Below are positions 1-14,300 of a DNA stretch of 64,000 bases, piece after piece. How positions within the stretch are numbered: the first letter of the stretch is position 1; each line of letters begins with the position of its first letter. This DNA is from Eutrigla gurnardus. Taxonomy: Eukaryota > Chordata > Actinopteri > Perciformes > Triglidae. Both the position numbers and the translations under genes were made by a program. The notes beneath the pieces were generated by a model, which searched no databases, was not told the origin of the DNA, and saw nothing but the letters and a program-made list of their open reading frames with translations. The DNA lies in contig OY741280.1 in assembly GCA_963514095.1 (NCBI GenBank), positions 13,648,297 to 13,712,296 of the forward strand. Direction: 5' to 3'.

Positions 1-1448
1 GTGCTCAAATACACTAAGTGAGTTTCCCAATGCACCTTTAATATATGACCGCTATGGTCAGGTGATGTGTTCTCTTGACTGGACACATCTGCTTTTGCTG
101 AATAGCGAAATATTCGAAAGCTTCGTTTTCTTATTGCAAATACATCGTTTGGTACACTTTGTGCGTTTAGTGACTGATCACTAAAACAAGCCTTATAAAA
201 CTGTAAGAAATGCTACACTTTCTAGTTTACAAATTGGTGCTGTTCTTGGTTCCTTTTACAAGGAATAACTCAAAATTCCCTTTCTTTAGTAAACCTCTCA
301 TACTTCCATAATGTACTAAAATTTGTTATATTTGCACAGTTGCAACCACAAACAGATTTTTTTTTTTTTACCAGTGCAGAATGAGGCTTGTGAAGCCAGC
401 GACCGTCTTAAATCCACAATATTTTTAAAAAAGGGCTACATTATGACTCATCGTCAACACAGTTCCCGCCTGACCGTACTTAAAAAGTTTGAACCCAACA
501 CAGGGCTTCAACATTAAAACCAACTTTCCCAAAATGGAAAATAAAAATAAGCAAAGGTGGAGCATGAAGAAACAGGAAGTCACATTTTTAAACAAAAGCA
601 AAAAATAATCTCTCTTATAGATTATTATGGAAAAATACATTTTGCTACTGTACAGGCTGGTCCCTCTCAGGTTCAACGATCCTTCAAGCTGTGGCGTTTG
701 TCACGCTGCTTTAGGGAGTCACAGAATGATGGTGGCACAGAGGTGGACCACAGTGATGACGTATCCATCCCTCATTCACACAAACCAGATTTCTGCCACT
801 AGGGAGGAAAGTTTCAGGCTTTAGAATAGCAGCTCGACTTAGTACTGGAACTATTAGACATTTTACTTGCTCCTATCCAGCTTTATCACTTGGGATTTGT
901 GTGGGCACCAGGAAAAGGGTAAGATATGCCTCAAGCATGGATTCGGAAACATTGCTCAGAGGTCTGACTTTGCAGGTCGCCCTGATAACCTACTTTACAA
1001 CCTGTCCACATACATTCAACTCCACCTACAGTAGGCATTGCTGCTCCAGTTGTTGCTCCAACAACAGGCTGCAACGTTCACACACACGTCTTGCTTGCTG
1101 CTTGTTCTGTCACCGAAGAACCCTCTTTGACTTTACCGCTTGCTGCTTGTTCTGTCACCGAAGAACCCTCTTTGACTTTACCGCGATCCTGTCCACTTTA
1201 ATCACAACTCTCTCCAACTTAAACCTCGACCCTTTCTGTAACTCCCATCGTCTGAAATTCACATAATACTCGACTACACACCCGACTGCATCCACAGCAG
1301 GTACAAAATAGATTTAAACATCCTTCAACTTGACTAGCAGCTTCCTAAGATGCATGGTGTGGCTTCACTCAATAGTGAAAATAGGTGATAAGGCTAACTG
1401 ACCTAGCGGTGGTAACACCACCAACAGCCGACAACCAGTGGAGCTTCT
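1..1448 (-). other. rnf19a 3' UTR and downstream flank
   Basis: No coding exon is recognisable. The first few hundred bases below the stop should be 3' UTR. An ATTAAA on the minus strand at 1202-1197, about 250 nt past the stop, is a possible but weak polyadenylation signal. The short open frames here have no recognisable similarity. A 45-bp tandem duplication lies inside (separate entry). Confidence 0.5.
1094..1183. repeat. 45-bp unit tandemly duplicated (2 copies)
   Basis: The segment beginning CTTGCTGCTTGTTCTGTCAC is repeated immediately and without visible change, with period 45. It lies in the presumed rnf19a 3' UTR and looks like a recent local duplication. Confidence 0.9.
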
Positions 1449-4400
1449 TTAGATTTCTGTTTGTATACAGTTCCTTGTTGGGCTTACAGGCAGTGTGGCA
1501 GAGGTTTTGGTGGCCTCTCTTATTTTATTTTCCTTCTCTGGCTCTCCGTCTGCGACGGCGCCTCCACTCTCCTCGCTGATGTATAGAAATGTCCCGCTAC
1601 TTCCCTCTTTTGGCGAAGCAGGCGGAGATGCCGATACCAGGCGCTGGGCGAAGGCTGCGTGACTGCTCTGAGTCGGATAATGCTCCAGGCGGTCGTTCTC
1701 CACCTCGGGCATGGGTGTGACGGTGACATCATTGAAGGTGGTGGCGGGATGATGAGGGTGGGGGTCCATCGGGGCGGAGCACGATGGATGAGCCGCCCTT
1801 GAGGTTTCAGGGTCCGAGCAGCTGAGCTCCGATGAGAAGTGGCTACAGTGCGAGTCGGCCACCGAGGGCAGGCTGCCGCTCAGGGACGGCGAATCGAACT
1901 CGGAGGAGTTGGTGCTGCGCTGCTCCAGGAGCTGCGCGTCCATATCTCCTCGTATCTCGTTTATTTTCGTGTCTCGGTTGCTGCTACTGCTGGCTCGTTT
2001 CCAAAGTTTCCCTCTGCTCTTCTTGCTCCCTGAAGCAGAGGGCTCCTTTGTCCAGGGGGATGAGGGGCAGCAGTGGTTGTCGTGCTGCACACAGCAGCAG
2101 GAGGAGGAGGGGCACGAGCACGCACCCCCGCTGGCACCTTTAAGGCCGGCAGCGCTACTGCTACAGCTGGCTTCATCCAGGCTGCTGCTGGCACTACAGT
2201 GCCTCACCTTCTCTTGTTTGGTCTCCACGTCTGCCTGAACGTCCAGACTATTGTCTCTGCAAAAGTACGAGAACAAATCATTTAATTATATCAACCTCTA
2301 TCTACACCTATCCTGCATATTAATAAATAATTAACAGTTTTTTGTGCTTCCAGCATCCCGTTCTGCTAAATCAGAAAGCATGCAGTGCAGTAAATACTTA
2401 AAAACACGCAATTGCTTTCCTGCAAACAAACTAACTACAGGGCTTTTGGCGTAAGGTACATGCAAAAGTAGGACAGTGATTTATTTTTTTAAAAGACAGA
2501 CCTTTCTAGAGGCATATAGGCATTAAGGATGGATCCTGCCATGGCTTTTGTGCTCGCGTTGTCACTGATTGTCCCGAGACTGACGGTGGCCGACTCGCCA
2601 CTTAGACTGCAGCGCTCCTTCTGGACGTCAGCCTGCACTTCCATTCTGGAAATAACAATTGAGACAAAAACATAAATTAAAAATACCTAAACATGTATGA
2701 AATGAGGACTCTTTGCTGGTCAAATAGAACAGTTTTCTCAATGAACATTTATAGCGATGCAGAGACCAACCGAGTCCATTACCTGTTGTAGCAGCTGCCA
2801 GAGAGGCTGCCTGTGATGCTGGTCCCAGCAAGGGCTGTGGTGCTGGCATTGTCGCTCATGTTGTCCCGCTGAGTGGAGCTCATGCCGCAGCGCTCCATGT
2901 GGCTCCCGCTGACACTGAGGCCCGTCAGGCCACCGACACTCGCTCCATCACCGAGGCTGGGATTGTTGAGCCGAGTGTCTGCCACCGATGTCGTGTCTGA
3001 GGAGAAAGCCGGGAACAGGAGTAATTTTGTCAATTAAGAGAGTTTTGAGTGGCAAAGACGTGTCCTAAATGATGTGCAGCAAAGACTTGGATGGCTTGGG
3101 GAAGTATTATTGCAGGCGACCCCAGAAAACAGCAGCAAACAATAGTGACATCGAACTCATCCAGGAACAACAAATTGATGAATTCTTAGGTCTCAATACG
3201 TGCCATCATGCTTTGCACCTCATGCTTCTGGAAAGGTCAAAGTCCCTGCTGTCATTTAGATTCATTATTATCATTCACAGCGTTGACAGCAGCTGTGAGA
3301 AATACAATCTGTCTCTCTAAACACCTCCTGGGAGAGCAAGACAAGCTCGAACTCACACAGCCCTCGGTTCGACAGTGACAAACGCACATCGACATTTCAT
3401 GTTATTTCACACCATTGCATACCTCAAACACGCAACAACTGCTGTGGCAATTCAGTCAGGCTATGAATAATCCGCATGTACACGAAAAGGCATTGACAAA
3501 TGTAGGTGAACTACTGCAAGCCAAGCACAAGTCAGCACAAGGTTGCTAAAAAGCTGCTGGTATTTTCCAAATATTCAGGCGCTGTGCTAGACAGTAAGTG
3601 TTTAATAGATAAGCAAATAAAAGGTAATTATTGGACAAATGACTTCAGAATAAATAGAGTAAGTTATTCAAATGAAAAAGTGGGAGAAGGCAAAGCAGCA
3701 CAGGTTCAATGGAGCCAGAAATGCAACAGGTTTCTTGATATTCCTGTCTTTTAATCTGATATGTTTCACGGTTTGTTAAACTCTAAAAAGATCCTGGATG
3801 GAGGCGCTCTGGATTATATGTTTTATTGTCACTGATATACATTGTTTAATGTGTGTTAATTGTATTACATATTATTTATATGGTGTATTCATTTTGTAAA
3901 ATGTGTGTTTCACCTGATTGAAAGACAAATTTGCATTTGGAGATGCTCACCTGTGGCTGCTGCTCCACTACCTATGTTGTCATTTTCGTCATCAAACTCA
4001 ATTCGCACTCCTTTGCCGTTACCAGCAGACACTCCACAGCCTCCGCTCCGGCACAGTGAGATGGGGACAACTCCGTAGACGTACGCCAGCATGATCGGGA
4101 CGCCGATGCCTAAACAACACCATGTAAACATACGCGTTAACAGTGGTTTTAGTAGGGTTCAGTAACTCTACATATAACATATTCCTTTCCAACCACTGTG
4201 GGGAAAAAAAAGCTTTATTTTGACAGCTCAAAGCAGAAAGACGAGGACGGCATGTGAAAAATGTTTCGGGACAGTTTCCAAACCACATGAACCTTTAACA
4301 CAGCTTTATACTACTGACCCAGCAAGACAATTCTTTTAAATCATTTAGATGTTGTCAAGAGACAGATGGTGAAGTAGAGAAGGTCAAGAGGGAGAAGAGA

Positions 4401-7400
4401 AAAAGGCTTCTTTCTTACCAACAGTGACTGCTGCGACCACAGGCGACACGATCACAGACAGCGTCACGCCACCAGCAATTACCAAATTCCTCTTGTGTTT
4501 AGAAATGTCCTTGCCCTCGTAGCGATTATGGATCTGAGGAGGAAAATCATTGTTAATTACCTTGAAATTAGGTCACATATTTGGCAATGGTGAAATAAAT
4601 AATTAAGTTCACTTCTCAAAATGAACATTTGTCCAGATAAAGTGGATTTATTTGTATTCTTTGCTTTACATTTATCTGAATTAACTGCTGGTTTTGACCC
4701 CTTATTGTTCCATTTCATTCCTGAGTGGTCTGGTGTGAGCTCTCACCTTTCTGCCCACATAGACTGGGATGCCAATGATCATTGCAGGGATGGCGATGCC
4801 GGCTATGAGGGCGATACCCACAGGTGCACCCACCAACGTGCCAAGCTGCCACAGGATCTTCTTCTTTCTGCTCCAGGGCTTCTTCCCCCAGAAGGTGCAG
4901 CCTGACGGACTACAAGGATTGGAAACAGAAAGAAAAGCGGGTCGTCAGGGCAAACGGAGAGAGTGAGCAGATCTTTGTGCATCATGTTTACCCCGACTAC
5001 TAAAACCATGGCTGAAAAGTACACCTCCTCACCTTAAATAGTGCAGGTCAGAGATCTCCTTCATGCACAGCCAGCAAAACTCGCAGCCGCAGACAGCGCA
5101 GGTCATGTGATTACAGCTCCCATCATTCATCTTGATGATGTAGGCAGCACAACGAGGGCACGGTTTGATGTCATCACCTAGTGAGGGTTGATTGAAGGAA
5201 AAGCATGAGAAGCATTGTGCACACAGTATTTTGAGTAAACATTTATAGGGAATAATGTGGCTTAAAAAGGTGAATGGTGCACTAAAGTTGAGGCTGTGTG
5301 TGAGCATTGTATGGTGTTTGTATGCATGCGTTACCTGCAGCTCCACTCTCTTGGCTGTAGCTGAGGGAGGAGGACCTGAAACTCCTCAACCGGAGGGTTT
5401 GGGCCCTCTGTTGCCGTGCAGAGTCACATGTCTGGTTGGGATGCCACAGCTGTTTGCAGTGGTAGCAGAACTCGGTCCCACAGCCCTCACGCCCACAGGT
5501 GATCTTTGGGCAGCTGGCACAGCCGAACGCAATGACGGCATAACTGAGAGAGGGGGGGAAAACACGCCAAAATGGTGGTTAGTCTAGTTACAGTAGGGAA
5601 GGGAGATGAGGTTTATTAAAAGTAAATTTCCATGATTGTTATACTGCTTCCATCCTTACAGGGTCTTTGTTTGGGGCAAACAAAAAGATAAAAGTTGAAA
5701 ATGAGAGCAAGGCTGGACTTTCCTCTGGGTTTCTGTGCTACGGTGTCAGAAGAAGGAAACAAGAACAAATGGAACTGACGTCATGGCATCATTTTACAAT
5801 GTTTTTTTTTTTTTTCAGTGTTTGTTTCCCTAGTAACTGACACAATCCAGTATCTGGGGTAATGTTTATGGGCACCATGTACCTACAGCTCAGTCTGTCT
5901 AGACAGTTTCCAGAGAGTCTAAAATAACACCTCGGTGAGGCAAACTGATGGTGAATGGTGTACAAGTCGTAAAGTGGAGACGGGTTACACCGTGATAAAA
6001 TGTGCTGAAAGCAATCACTAAGAGAGTAACTGAACTCTGGGAATGCTCAAAACTCTATGAAGCACTATGAATTAAATATATTATGTCATGGCCTGCAGAT
6101 GCAGCTGGGTGACCCCAGTGAGCACACAGAGCATAATAATGTTCTCTTCATTTCAGGCCCCTGTGAGCAAGACCCAGACTTGACCCCCCCCTACACTGTC
6201 ACCTCATCGCGAAAGACTAAAACCAGAACAACAAACTCTCAAGTTTCAATAATGTCTCTTATGAGACGTGACTGACAGAGTTCAATACCCGGGAGTTATG
6301 TTTTATTTACAGTTTCAATCCATTTTATTTTGACTTTATGTTCTTCATTGTGTTACTTTTTATCATTTTATTCTGTGTGGAGGTCCTGCAGTTTCATTAT
6401 TTTAGCATAATTGATTTTCTTGTTCACTGTAAAGCACTTTGTAACTGCTTAAATGTGCTTTACGTTAAATACACTATGAAGGTATCACAACATCAGAATT
6501 TATTTGATAACACAAATAAAAGAGGCAAAACCCTTTCCAGCTTAATCCATTATGTGATTAAATGTCAGATACTGTGCGATAACAATAGGCATCAACACCA
6601 CTTGCTGCTCTCGTCTTTTTTTTTTTGGCTGACTCATTAGACTGACAGAATAAACAGGTCTATTACTGCTATGAATTATTTATAACTCGGGCATCAATGC
6701 AGACGCTGGGGTGAACTTCAAAAGGCCAGATTACAGCCTTGAAGTTTCTTAAACGCAGCTGCATGCTATGTTATTTTAGGACTTGTGTATTTGTTTTTAT
6801 CAGAAGCACATCTCAGGTACCCGAAATAGAGATTTCCAAATATTAAAAAAATAAAATAAAAATTGTAGCATGTGTAGAAATAATCCCACTCGCTTGAAAT
6901 TGTTATGTTATGGCAAACATCACTTAAAAGGACTATTTCACCGGTGAAAACATGAATCTGTATTGAATGTGGGTCATTTATGTAGTCGAATTTGGTGCCT
7001 TCTTGACCAGGAAAAAGGCAGACAGTGACTTTTTGGCGCATGTGGATGGAAGAAAACAACTCCAGCAATGCACAGCTCCCCAGGCCACTCCCACCTCCCC
7101 AGTCCCCCACCGGTTGGCACTCACACAGCGCCGTCTCAAAGTCATCAACAAGAGAGAACAACACAGAGAACATGACTGAAACTTTACTGACATGTGCAGA
7201 CTGTCATGTCTGCACATATTTCTAGTAAACACTCAGCCTCTGGTCCGGCGGTGCACCGGGGATTTATATTATTATAAAATGACCGGTCCAGTTCGGCTGA
7301 CATCCCGAGTCTGAAGTGAGGTCCCAGCACTGATCTGTAATAGGTCTGTAGCCTCAGGGGGTCCCCCCCCCTTTAGGCGAGTTGAAAACATGAGGAACTA

Positions 7401-8389
7401 GTGATGCAGTCTTAGCCCCTCTAACCAAAGCAGCCTCCGATGACCCAAATTGAAGATATATGCATCATCGAAGGCTCTTTTTCAGCATAGAAATACATAT
7501 ATCTCCCGTCTCTGGGGAAAATGAGGGAATGATGCACGACCATTCAAAAATAATACCAGGTTTCCAACGATAGAAAACGTATTGTTAAGTATTCCTTTAA
7601 AAAGGCTCGATTGAAAGACTCTTAAAAACCATCATGACTGCCTCTTTAACTTAGGGATTTCATAACAAATCAAATAAACTCTCACCTTTATTCAGCTGGC
7701 AATTATATTTTATGTAATGAGCAGGTTATTCAAACATATTATTCTTTGGGTAGCCTATATAATCTGTCAGCTCTTTCTTACCCACAGTCGGGGGCCGGGC
7801 ACCAGCGGCAGTCAGGTTCAGCTACCAGCCACCTCCTGAGCATGAACTCCTCGTACTTCTCCATGAGGGCTCGGTCCCCCAGGATCATCTGGATGTCGTG
7901 GGGATTAAACCGCTCCGAGCACTCGGGGCAGCAGATGTTGACCCGGGACTCGGAAATCTCGATGCGCAGATACTGTCGCAGGCAGTCTGCACAGGAGCGG
8001 TGGTGACAGGTCATGATGTCCGGGAAGCAGTCGCGTGCATGGCGCAGTAGGCACAGAGGGCACTCCAGCAACTCCGATGAAGAACTGGACAGTGACGAGG
8101 TCGATGCTACACCCAGTGTGGAGGGGACAGAAGTTTTATCATGGACAGTCTCTGACGGGATGCTTTCTGTGCTGACAATGCCCTCCATACCAACTCCGGC
8201 CTGCAGAGGCCTGGACTTGCGTTTGGGGTCGCGATCAGGCCGACGCCGACGACTGAAGAGTGAATGGAGGGACAGTCGGCGCTTTTTGGGGGTCTTTCTA
8301 ACTGAAGGGAGGCTAACAGAGGAGGCAGCGGAGTGCAGGTCTCTCTCTGAGCCTGTGCTGCCATGATGGTGCTGGTGCAGGCTACTCAT
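1449..8389 (-). CDS. rnf19a: RNF19A (dorfin) RBR-type E3 ubiquitin ligase, nine coding exons
   Basis: RING-between-RING E3 ligase that takes ubiquitin from an E2 onto a RING2 cysteine and then onto substrate; the family is membrane-anchored. Exons in coding order: 8389-7782, 5543-5335, 5177-5033, 4909-4747, 4533-4419, 4109-3951, 2996-2783, 2645-2502, 2256-1449. Phases agree throughout and give about 854 residues (human about 838). RING1 is near residues 110-158 (starts ECPLC), the IBR lies in exon 2, and RING2 is near 276-306 with the catalytic Cys in GSCNHM. Two hydrophobic helices follow (exon 4, near 343-371; exons 5-6, near 391-430). The tail ends NCIQTEI, like the human AIQTEI, and the MDAQLLEQ and NSSEF stretch favours RNF19A over RNF19B. 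The start is placed at MSSLHQ, which aligns with an internal human Met. The frame opens further to a GTG at 8422 and then a stop, so an upstream exon could add residues. Confidence 0.95.
5544..7781 (-). other. rnf19a intron between coding exons 1 and 2
   Basis: Intron of 2.2 kb with GTAAGA donor and CAG acceptor. The stretch near 6420-6475 resembles the 'AAAGCACTTTGTAAC' tails of common fish interspersed repeats. No other gene is recognised on either strand. Confidence 0.7.
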
Positions 8390-11300
8390 CACGCCAGAAG
8401 GGTTGATGTGAGCAGAATCCACATCAGGAGGAGATGAAACACCGGGGCAGGGAGGAGGATGGAGAGAAAAGGGTCTGGGGTTTAAGGGACAGGATGGTCA
8501 GGGGAGGGGACTAGTCTGCTATATGCTAGGACATAGTGGCTGGAAGCCAGTATAAGAGGTCTGGAAGTCTGTGTTTGTTCCTGGTTGAAATCGCAGTGAT
8601 GAGATGAAGATGTTCAGATCTGGGACACCAACCTGAGAGAGAGATAAAAAAAACAAATGAAAACCAGGTACAGAGCGAAAGCTGAATGCATTAACTTTTA
8701 ATGTTCTGCGGCATTTGGATGATTCAGGATGCATAACAACAACTAAAAGATACAGCATTAAAAATCTGACAAAATCCAAGACAGCTCTCATAGAGGGGGT
8801 TACTGTCTTGTGTATTAAGGAATTATCACCACTTCGATATTTGAGGGTTTTCTGGCAGGCTTCAGTCGTTTTTTCATTTGTGCACGTGAGACTTCTCCCA
8901 TAAAATGTCTGCAGGCTTTCCTTAAAAAGGTCTCTATTAGTCAATTAAAGGCAAAACAAAACAAGATCCAGTGGTTTTTTCCCCATCATATATCTCAGAT
9001 GTGGCCACAGCTGTGTCAGTGTGCTTCCAGAACAGCCACACCTTGCCTCAAGTGCTTCCATATGCTCTTTTGTTTCTTTTTGGTTCAACAACTAATGCAT
9101 AACTCATCATATTTGAGAGCAGCGTTCAAGTAGTTAGGATAGCAAGGGTAGCTATTTGAAGGTGATGCTACACAGAACCAGACAAATATAAATAGTCAAA
9201 GTAGTGGTGACTTTTCAAGTTACGAGAAGCAAATTTCACATTTTAATAAAACCAACACAGTTGGTTGATGTGGTTCTGTGCAGGCTTTCCATATAGTTGA
9301 CAGATCCAGCTAATGAATTTACATGATTTTGGATAAACATCTCTGCCTTGAACTCCTTCCCAAAGAAACCAACTAATGGAAGGAACAGAATGAAATCAGC
9401 GTTAATGCCTCACTATTTGCATTTCTTTCAACACTTCATCGTTGGCACCCGACGCTGTGACGCATCGCCCTTTTAGCAACACCACCACCCAGATGTAAAA
9501 CCAAATAAAATAAAATCTGGATAAATGACAGCTTTAACTGGCCAGAGACTCGGTTGAAACACTCTTGCACTCTACAAGATTTTTCAAGGTGACCTATTTT
9601 TTTGCAAACCAGTCCAACAGGCACTTTAAAATCAATGACCAAATCAGGTCATAGAAAATGGCTGTAATCATGTGTGTTCCATGCTTAAGTGAAGAAACTG
9701 TACGTTTAAATGATGTCCTCAAACGGGTTCAGCAGACAAAATGACTGACATCAGCGAGAGGTGCAGCAGCTGAGGGCTCTGTGAACCTATTAAAAAATAC
9801 TTGCATCTCCTTAGAGTTTGTAGCTTGACCATGAGACACACACAATTTATCAGCTCATTTCAACATGTTGCTTCTATTCAAACACATGTTGTGCTCTGCA
9901 GAAGACATAACTATAGATAGTTGTGCATATTTAGTTAAATGTTTAATCTCACTAGGCTTAAAACAAAATTATTTTAACTGGGAGTTTCCCTAAATCAGGG
10001 ATTTCAGAGACAACTGCAAGTCGGCGCAGACAAAATAAACCGACAAACCTGCAAATACGAGAAGTACAAAGTATGGCCTCAAATCTATAGTTGCAAAATG
10101 ATTTTTAAAAATCCTAAAGCAAAATACCAAATGGGCAAAATGGTGGAGAAAGCATGATTTCCCTCCCCTCCTACTCTAAACTTGTGTTTAAGTGTGCGTT
10201 TGTCATTAGAGACTAATTTCAGGAAAAATCCTGAGGGAGCCAAGCGGTGACTAATTAACAAGCCTGTGCAAATCCCAACTGGGCCATCAACCCAGCACAG
10301 CACAAACTCTCACTCTCATAACCTACAAACCTTCATCTGACTGGCTGCGGTTTATCTCCCCTCATGATAACATACAGGGAGCAGTTAACTTTTACTACAG
10401 CTAATTTAGTTGTTTATTTTAGCTGCCCTTTAAGCCAGGTTCAGTCAACACGTGTCTGGACTGCACGTGTTTAGACTAAAATATTATACGTTGAAATACG
10501 ATGCTGAGGTAGCATGTTGCTACTTGTATTTGTACGGCCCGCTTCTCCAACTCATTATGGACAAGAGTAAATTAAATTAACGACACGGAAAGCAAAATCT
10601 CATCACAAGTGATCACTTGACGTGCATTTGAGAGGCTCTCTGATGCCGGGAACAAGCAATTCATCTCAACTGGCTCTCGACACATTTGTAATACAGTTTC
10701 TAAATATGGCTGACCCCCTGCAGGGGAGGTCTCACTTTCTGATCACGTCTGCTCCACAAGAGCTCCTACAGTTTGCTCAGAGTGGAATATGCTGCAACGC
10801 AAATGCAAATATGAGAAGAAAGATGCATTTCATTTACGTATGCAGCTTACTGTCACCAGCCGTTATCTCACAACGCCATATAGGTAGGAAGAGATGACGA
10901 AACAATGAACCTTTCGAGCCTAAAGATGCACTCCATGGAAAGACCAGATACAGCAGAGAGCAGTCAGTTACAGGTCAACCAATTAATCATTAATCAATGG
11001 CCTACTAAGAGTGAATATGCAATGCAAGTCAACAGAGGACAAGGGTGGGTTTTGCATGTTCTCCCCGTGTTAGCGTGGGTTCTCCGGCTTCCTCCCACAG
11101 CCAAAAGACATGCAGGATGGGGATAGGTTCATTGCCCGTCGGTGTGAATGGCTGTCTCTACATGTCGGCCCTGTGATAGACTGGCGACCTGTCCAGGGTG
11201 TACCCTGCCTTCGCCGTATGTCAGCTCCCCCCGCGACCCTTAACAGGATAAGCGGTTGACGACGGATGGATATAAACGCTGTTGTTTACATTCCATCTGC

Positions 11301-14300
11301 GCCACACACGATCATAATACAATAAATGCATCTAGTTCTTTTATAACTTTGATAACAAGGCTGTTATGACTTTGAAACGACACTTCAAGCAGTAGAGCCA
11401 CTCTTGAAAAAAAACAAAGAGAACTACACGTAGATATTACTAAGCAGTAACATCCGACTATAATGTATAAATGTATTTATTGCAAAGTTACTATAATTAA
11501 AGATAAATTAGATTTAAATAAAAAAAGTCAAAACTATAATTGCATGTCATTAGCACAGCAGCCAGGATGTGAAGAATATAGTGTTTTAATTTCTTGTTTG
11601 CACATTCATGCAACATAACCAACATGAGATGATGTGAGACAGTTTGCTGGTGTTACTTCTTTAAGGTGTGTCATGACAAAGTGGATCTCCCTCAAAAATA
11701 ATAACACTTTTCTTGTGATTAGGCCCATGACCAGATAGCTTAATAACTTCCACTGTGAGGTCTTTCTGGTACTGGCTACAGTAAAGCCGTGTCCTAACAC
11801 TATAATTCCACATCACACCAGCGCTTGATGATGTATTGGGTCAACCCGCCAAGTCATGTGAGCTAGAGGAAATTTTAACAAGACAGAGGAGCAATTTCAA
11901 GCAACCCGCAAGGCGATGTGAAATTACACTCCCAGGGCGTAATTAAACTGGAAAAGCCTGCTTCTGCACTGTATCGAGAGTGAGTGGGACTTTCCATGCG
12001 ACTGTGGTCAGTGTGCGTGCATTTGTGTTTATGCACGCGCATGCATGTATTTAAGCTCTGTTCCCCATGCAACCACGTTGCCCCACACACACTGGGATAG
12101 TGTCCTAGTTCTCGAGACAACCCCGGGACAGGAAGCCTGCTGCGGCAGGATAAATGGTTTCAACCTTCCGTCAACTCTGAAAAGAAATCACTCAGTTTGC
12201 ATCAGCTGATGCCACATCTAGTTTTCTACTGTAGAGACAGATCAATGCAAGGTTGTTGGCATTTTTTGGGAGACACACTATAATTTGTGTCAAGATGGAC
12301 GGGGGGGAAAAAATAGAAGTCACTTGGGGCAGTAGTGGTAATGGTTTTAACAAGTATGGCCCTCCAAACCACAAAGCAATAACATGTTGGCTCTGGATTT
12401 GCAATAAACAAAATAAATCCAGGTTTGCATTGCCTGAAATGCCTGCAAAGAGACAATTAGATAAATCCAAATTGCAATGGAGCGTTTTATGTTACAGGTC
12501 TGCGACTGCTCCCTGTCACATCAAACACATATAAATACATCTTGTATTTTTTTAACTCTATTAATAAGCCATAAACAGAACGTGACCTTCTCCCAAAGAT
12601 AACACCAAATACTTTCATGGATATTCACATTAACAATGTTCTGCAGCACTTCTTCCATTTCCAAACTAAACAGACGAGTGCAAAGTAATAGTAAAAATGT
12701 TGTCACTACAGATACAATTATTTTTCTTTAACGCTTTACAAACAAAAACCTTGTGCTTATGCTTCACATGTATCCGTCACCATTCAGTAGTTTTAAATAT
12801 ATCATCTCCCAGTCTGATCAAAATGCTAATGGTTTTACAGAAGCACATAGATGCTTAAAATGAATGATAACTAGAGGATATATGCCTAGTTTAAATAAAT
12901 AAAATATTTTATATGCAACACTATCCCAGATGTAATTTCAATGTTAAATGTACTTTAGGTCAAAGCCAGAATTATTTGCAACTGTTCATCAGGCTAGCAC
13001 ATAAAAAGCTGTTTGCCTCATTCCGATATACTGATTTATTTCAGACCAATGTCGATATTTGAGTTACTAAAACCTGATTAAGATAAATAACATACATGCA
13101 TACATAAAAATATAACACACAAACATAATTTGACATTATTGTTCAGTGTCACAACCTTCACAATTAACCTTTATCAAAACTAATTTGTTAACGTCTCTGA
13201 AATGCAAACATCAGCAAAGTCTTATGGTGTAAACAGACTTCTCTCCTGTGCATTGAATTGGACTTTGGGTCTTTTCTAATCCACTTCTGCGAATTTTGAC
13301 AAAGCTGTACTTGAGCTACCTCCAGTTTATCACATTCCTGTCGATGTAGCAATTCTGAAGGCGCACATTATCTGACACACCAGCCGCACCGTACACAAAG
13401 TTCATTTCAAATGGTGTGTGATTGAGCCCGGGTGAGTTTAAGGTCAACGGGAGTGTATTAAGAAGGGATCCCTGCTGTGTTTGTCAATGCTGAAGTCCAA
13501 ATTTAGGGATATGTGATGTAAGCCTCCTGGGATTTTCTGAGTTTGGTAGCCTGCGCTTACCTTCAAGGACATCCCACATACAATGATCAGCTTCCAACAC
13601 TGGAAACAAGAGGCTCAAAGGGTCCTTCTGCAAAGTTTTCATCACGTACACTAATTTCCCGTGACATTCCAGCTGGAGGACAGACTTCCTGATCGCGACA
13701 ATACACTACGTTATTACGACATAAGACAGAGGAACAGCCAAGAGACTGGATGCCAATTTTTATTTGTTTACCTTCCCCATTGAGAGGAAATAATTGAGCT
13801 TTTTTTTCCCTTTTTTTAAACTGTCACTGCTGGGTACAGCACAAGACATCCTGGAAAAAAAGTTATTGTTTGACTATTAGATTGTCGAGCACACAGCAAC
13901 GTTCTGTCAGAGAGACATATAACCCTGTAGCTTATTGAATCTTTATTTAGCCTATTATCTGCCAGCCAAAGTATAATAACAATAATGTCGGACATTCAAC
14001 AGAGAGTGGGAACAGGAGGCAATGGAGTGAATGCCTCTGAGGCTGCTTTCAGCACCATTTACAAAAACATGTGATTTCAACAACAGGGTGAAGCACTTTC
14101 CCACTGTATCTGGTTTACCATGATGAGGCAGTTAAACTAAAGATGCAGCTGAGGATATAATGATAAGTACCAGAATTCTCCACAGCATAAAAAAATAATT
14201 CACTATGTCAAAAAGTAATGTTAATGTGAGGTCGTACCATTTTGCCAGTTCTCCATTTAGCACCATGGACACAGCAAATAAAGATGGCTTGTGTTTGCCC

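Noticed and set aside
8390..8422. Start of rnf19a at a GTG further upstream
   Set aside because: No ATG is in frame before the upstream stop; MSSLHQ at 8389 is the first Met and aligns with an internal Met of human RNF19A.
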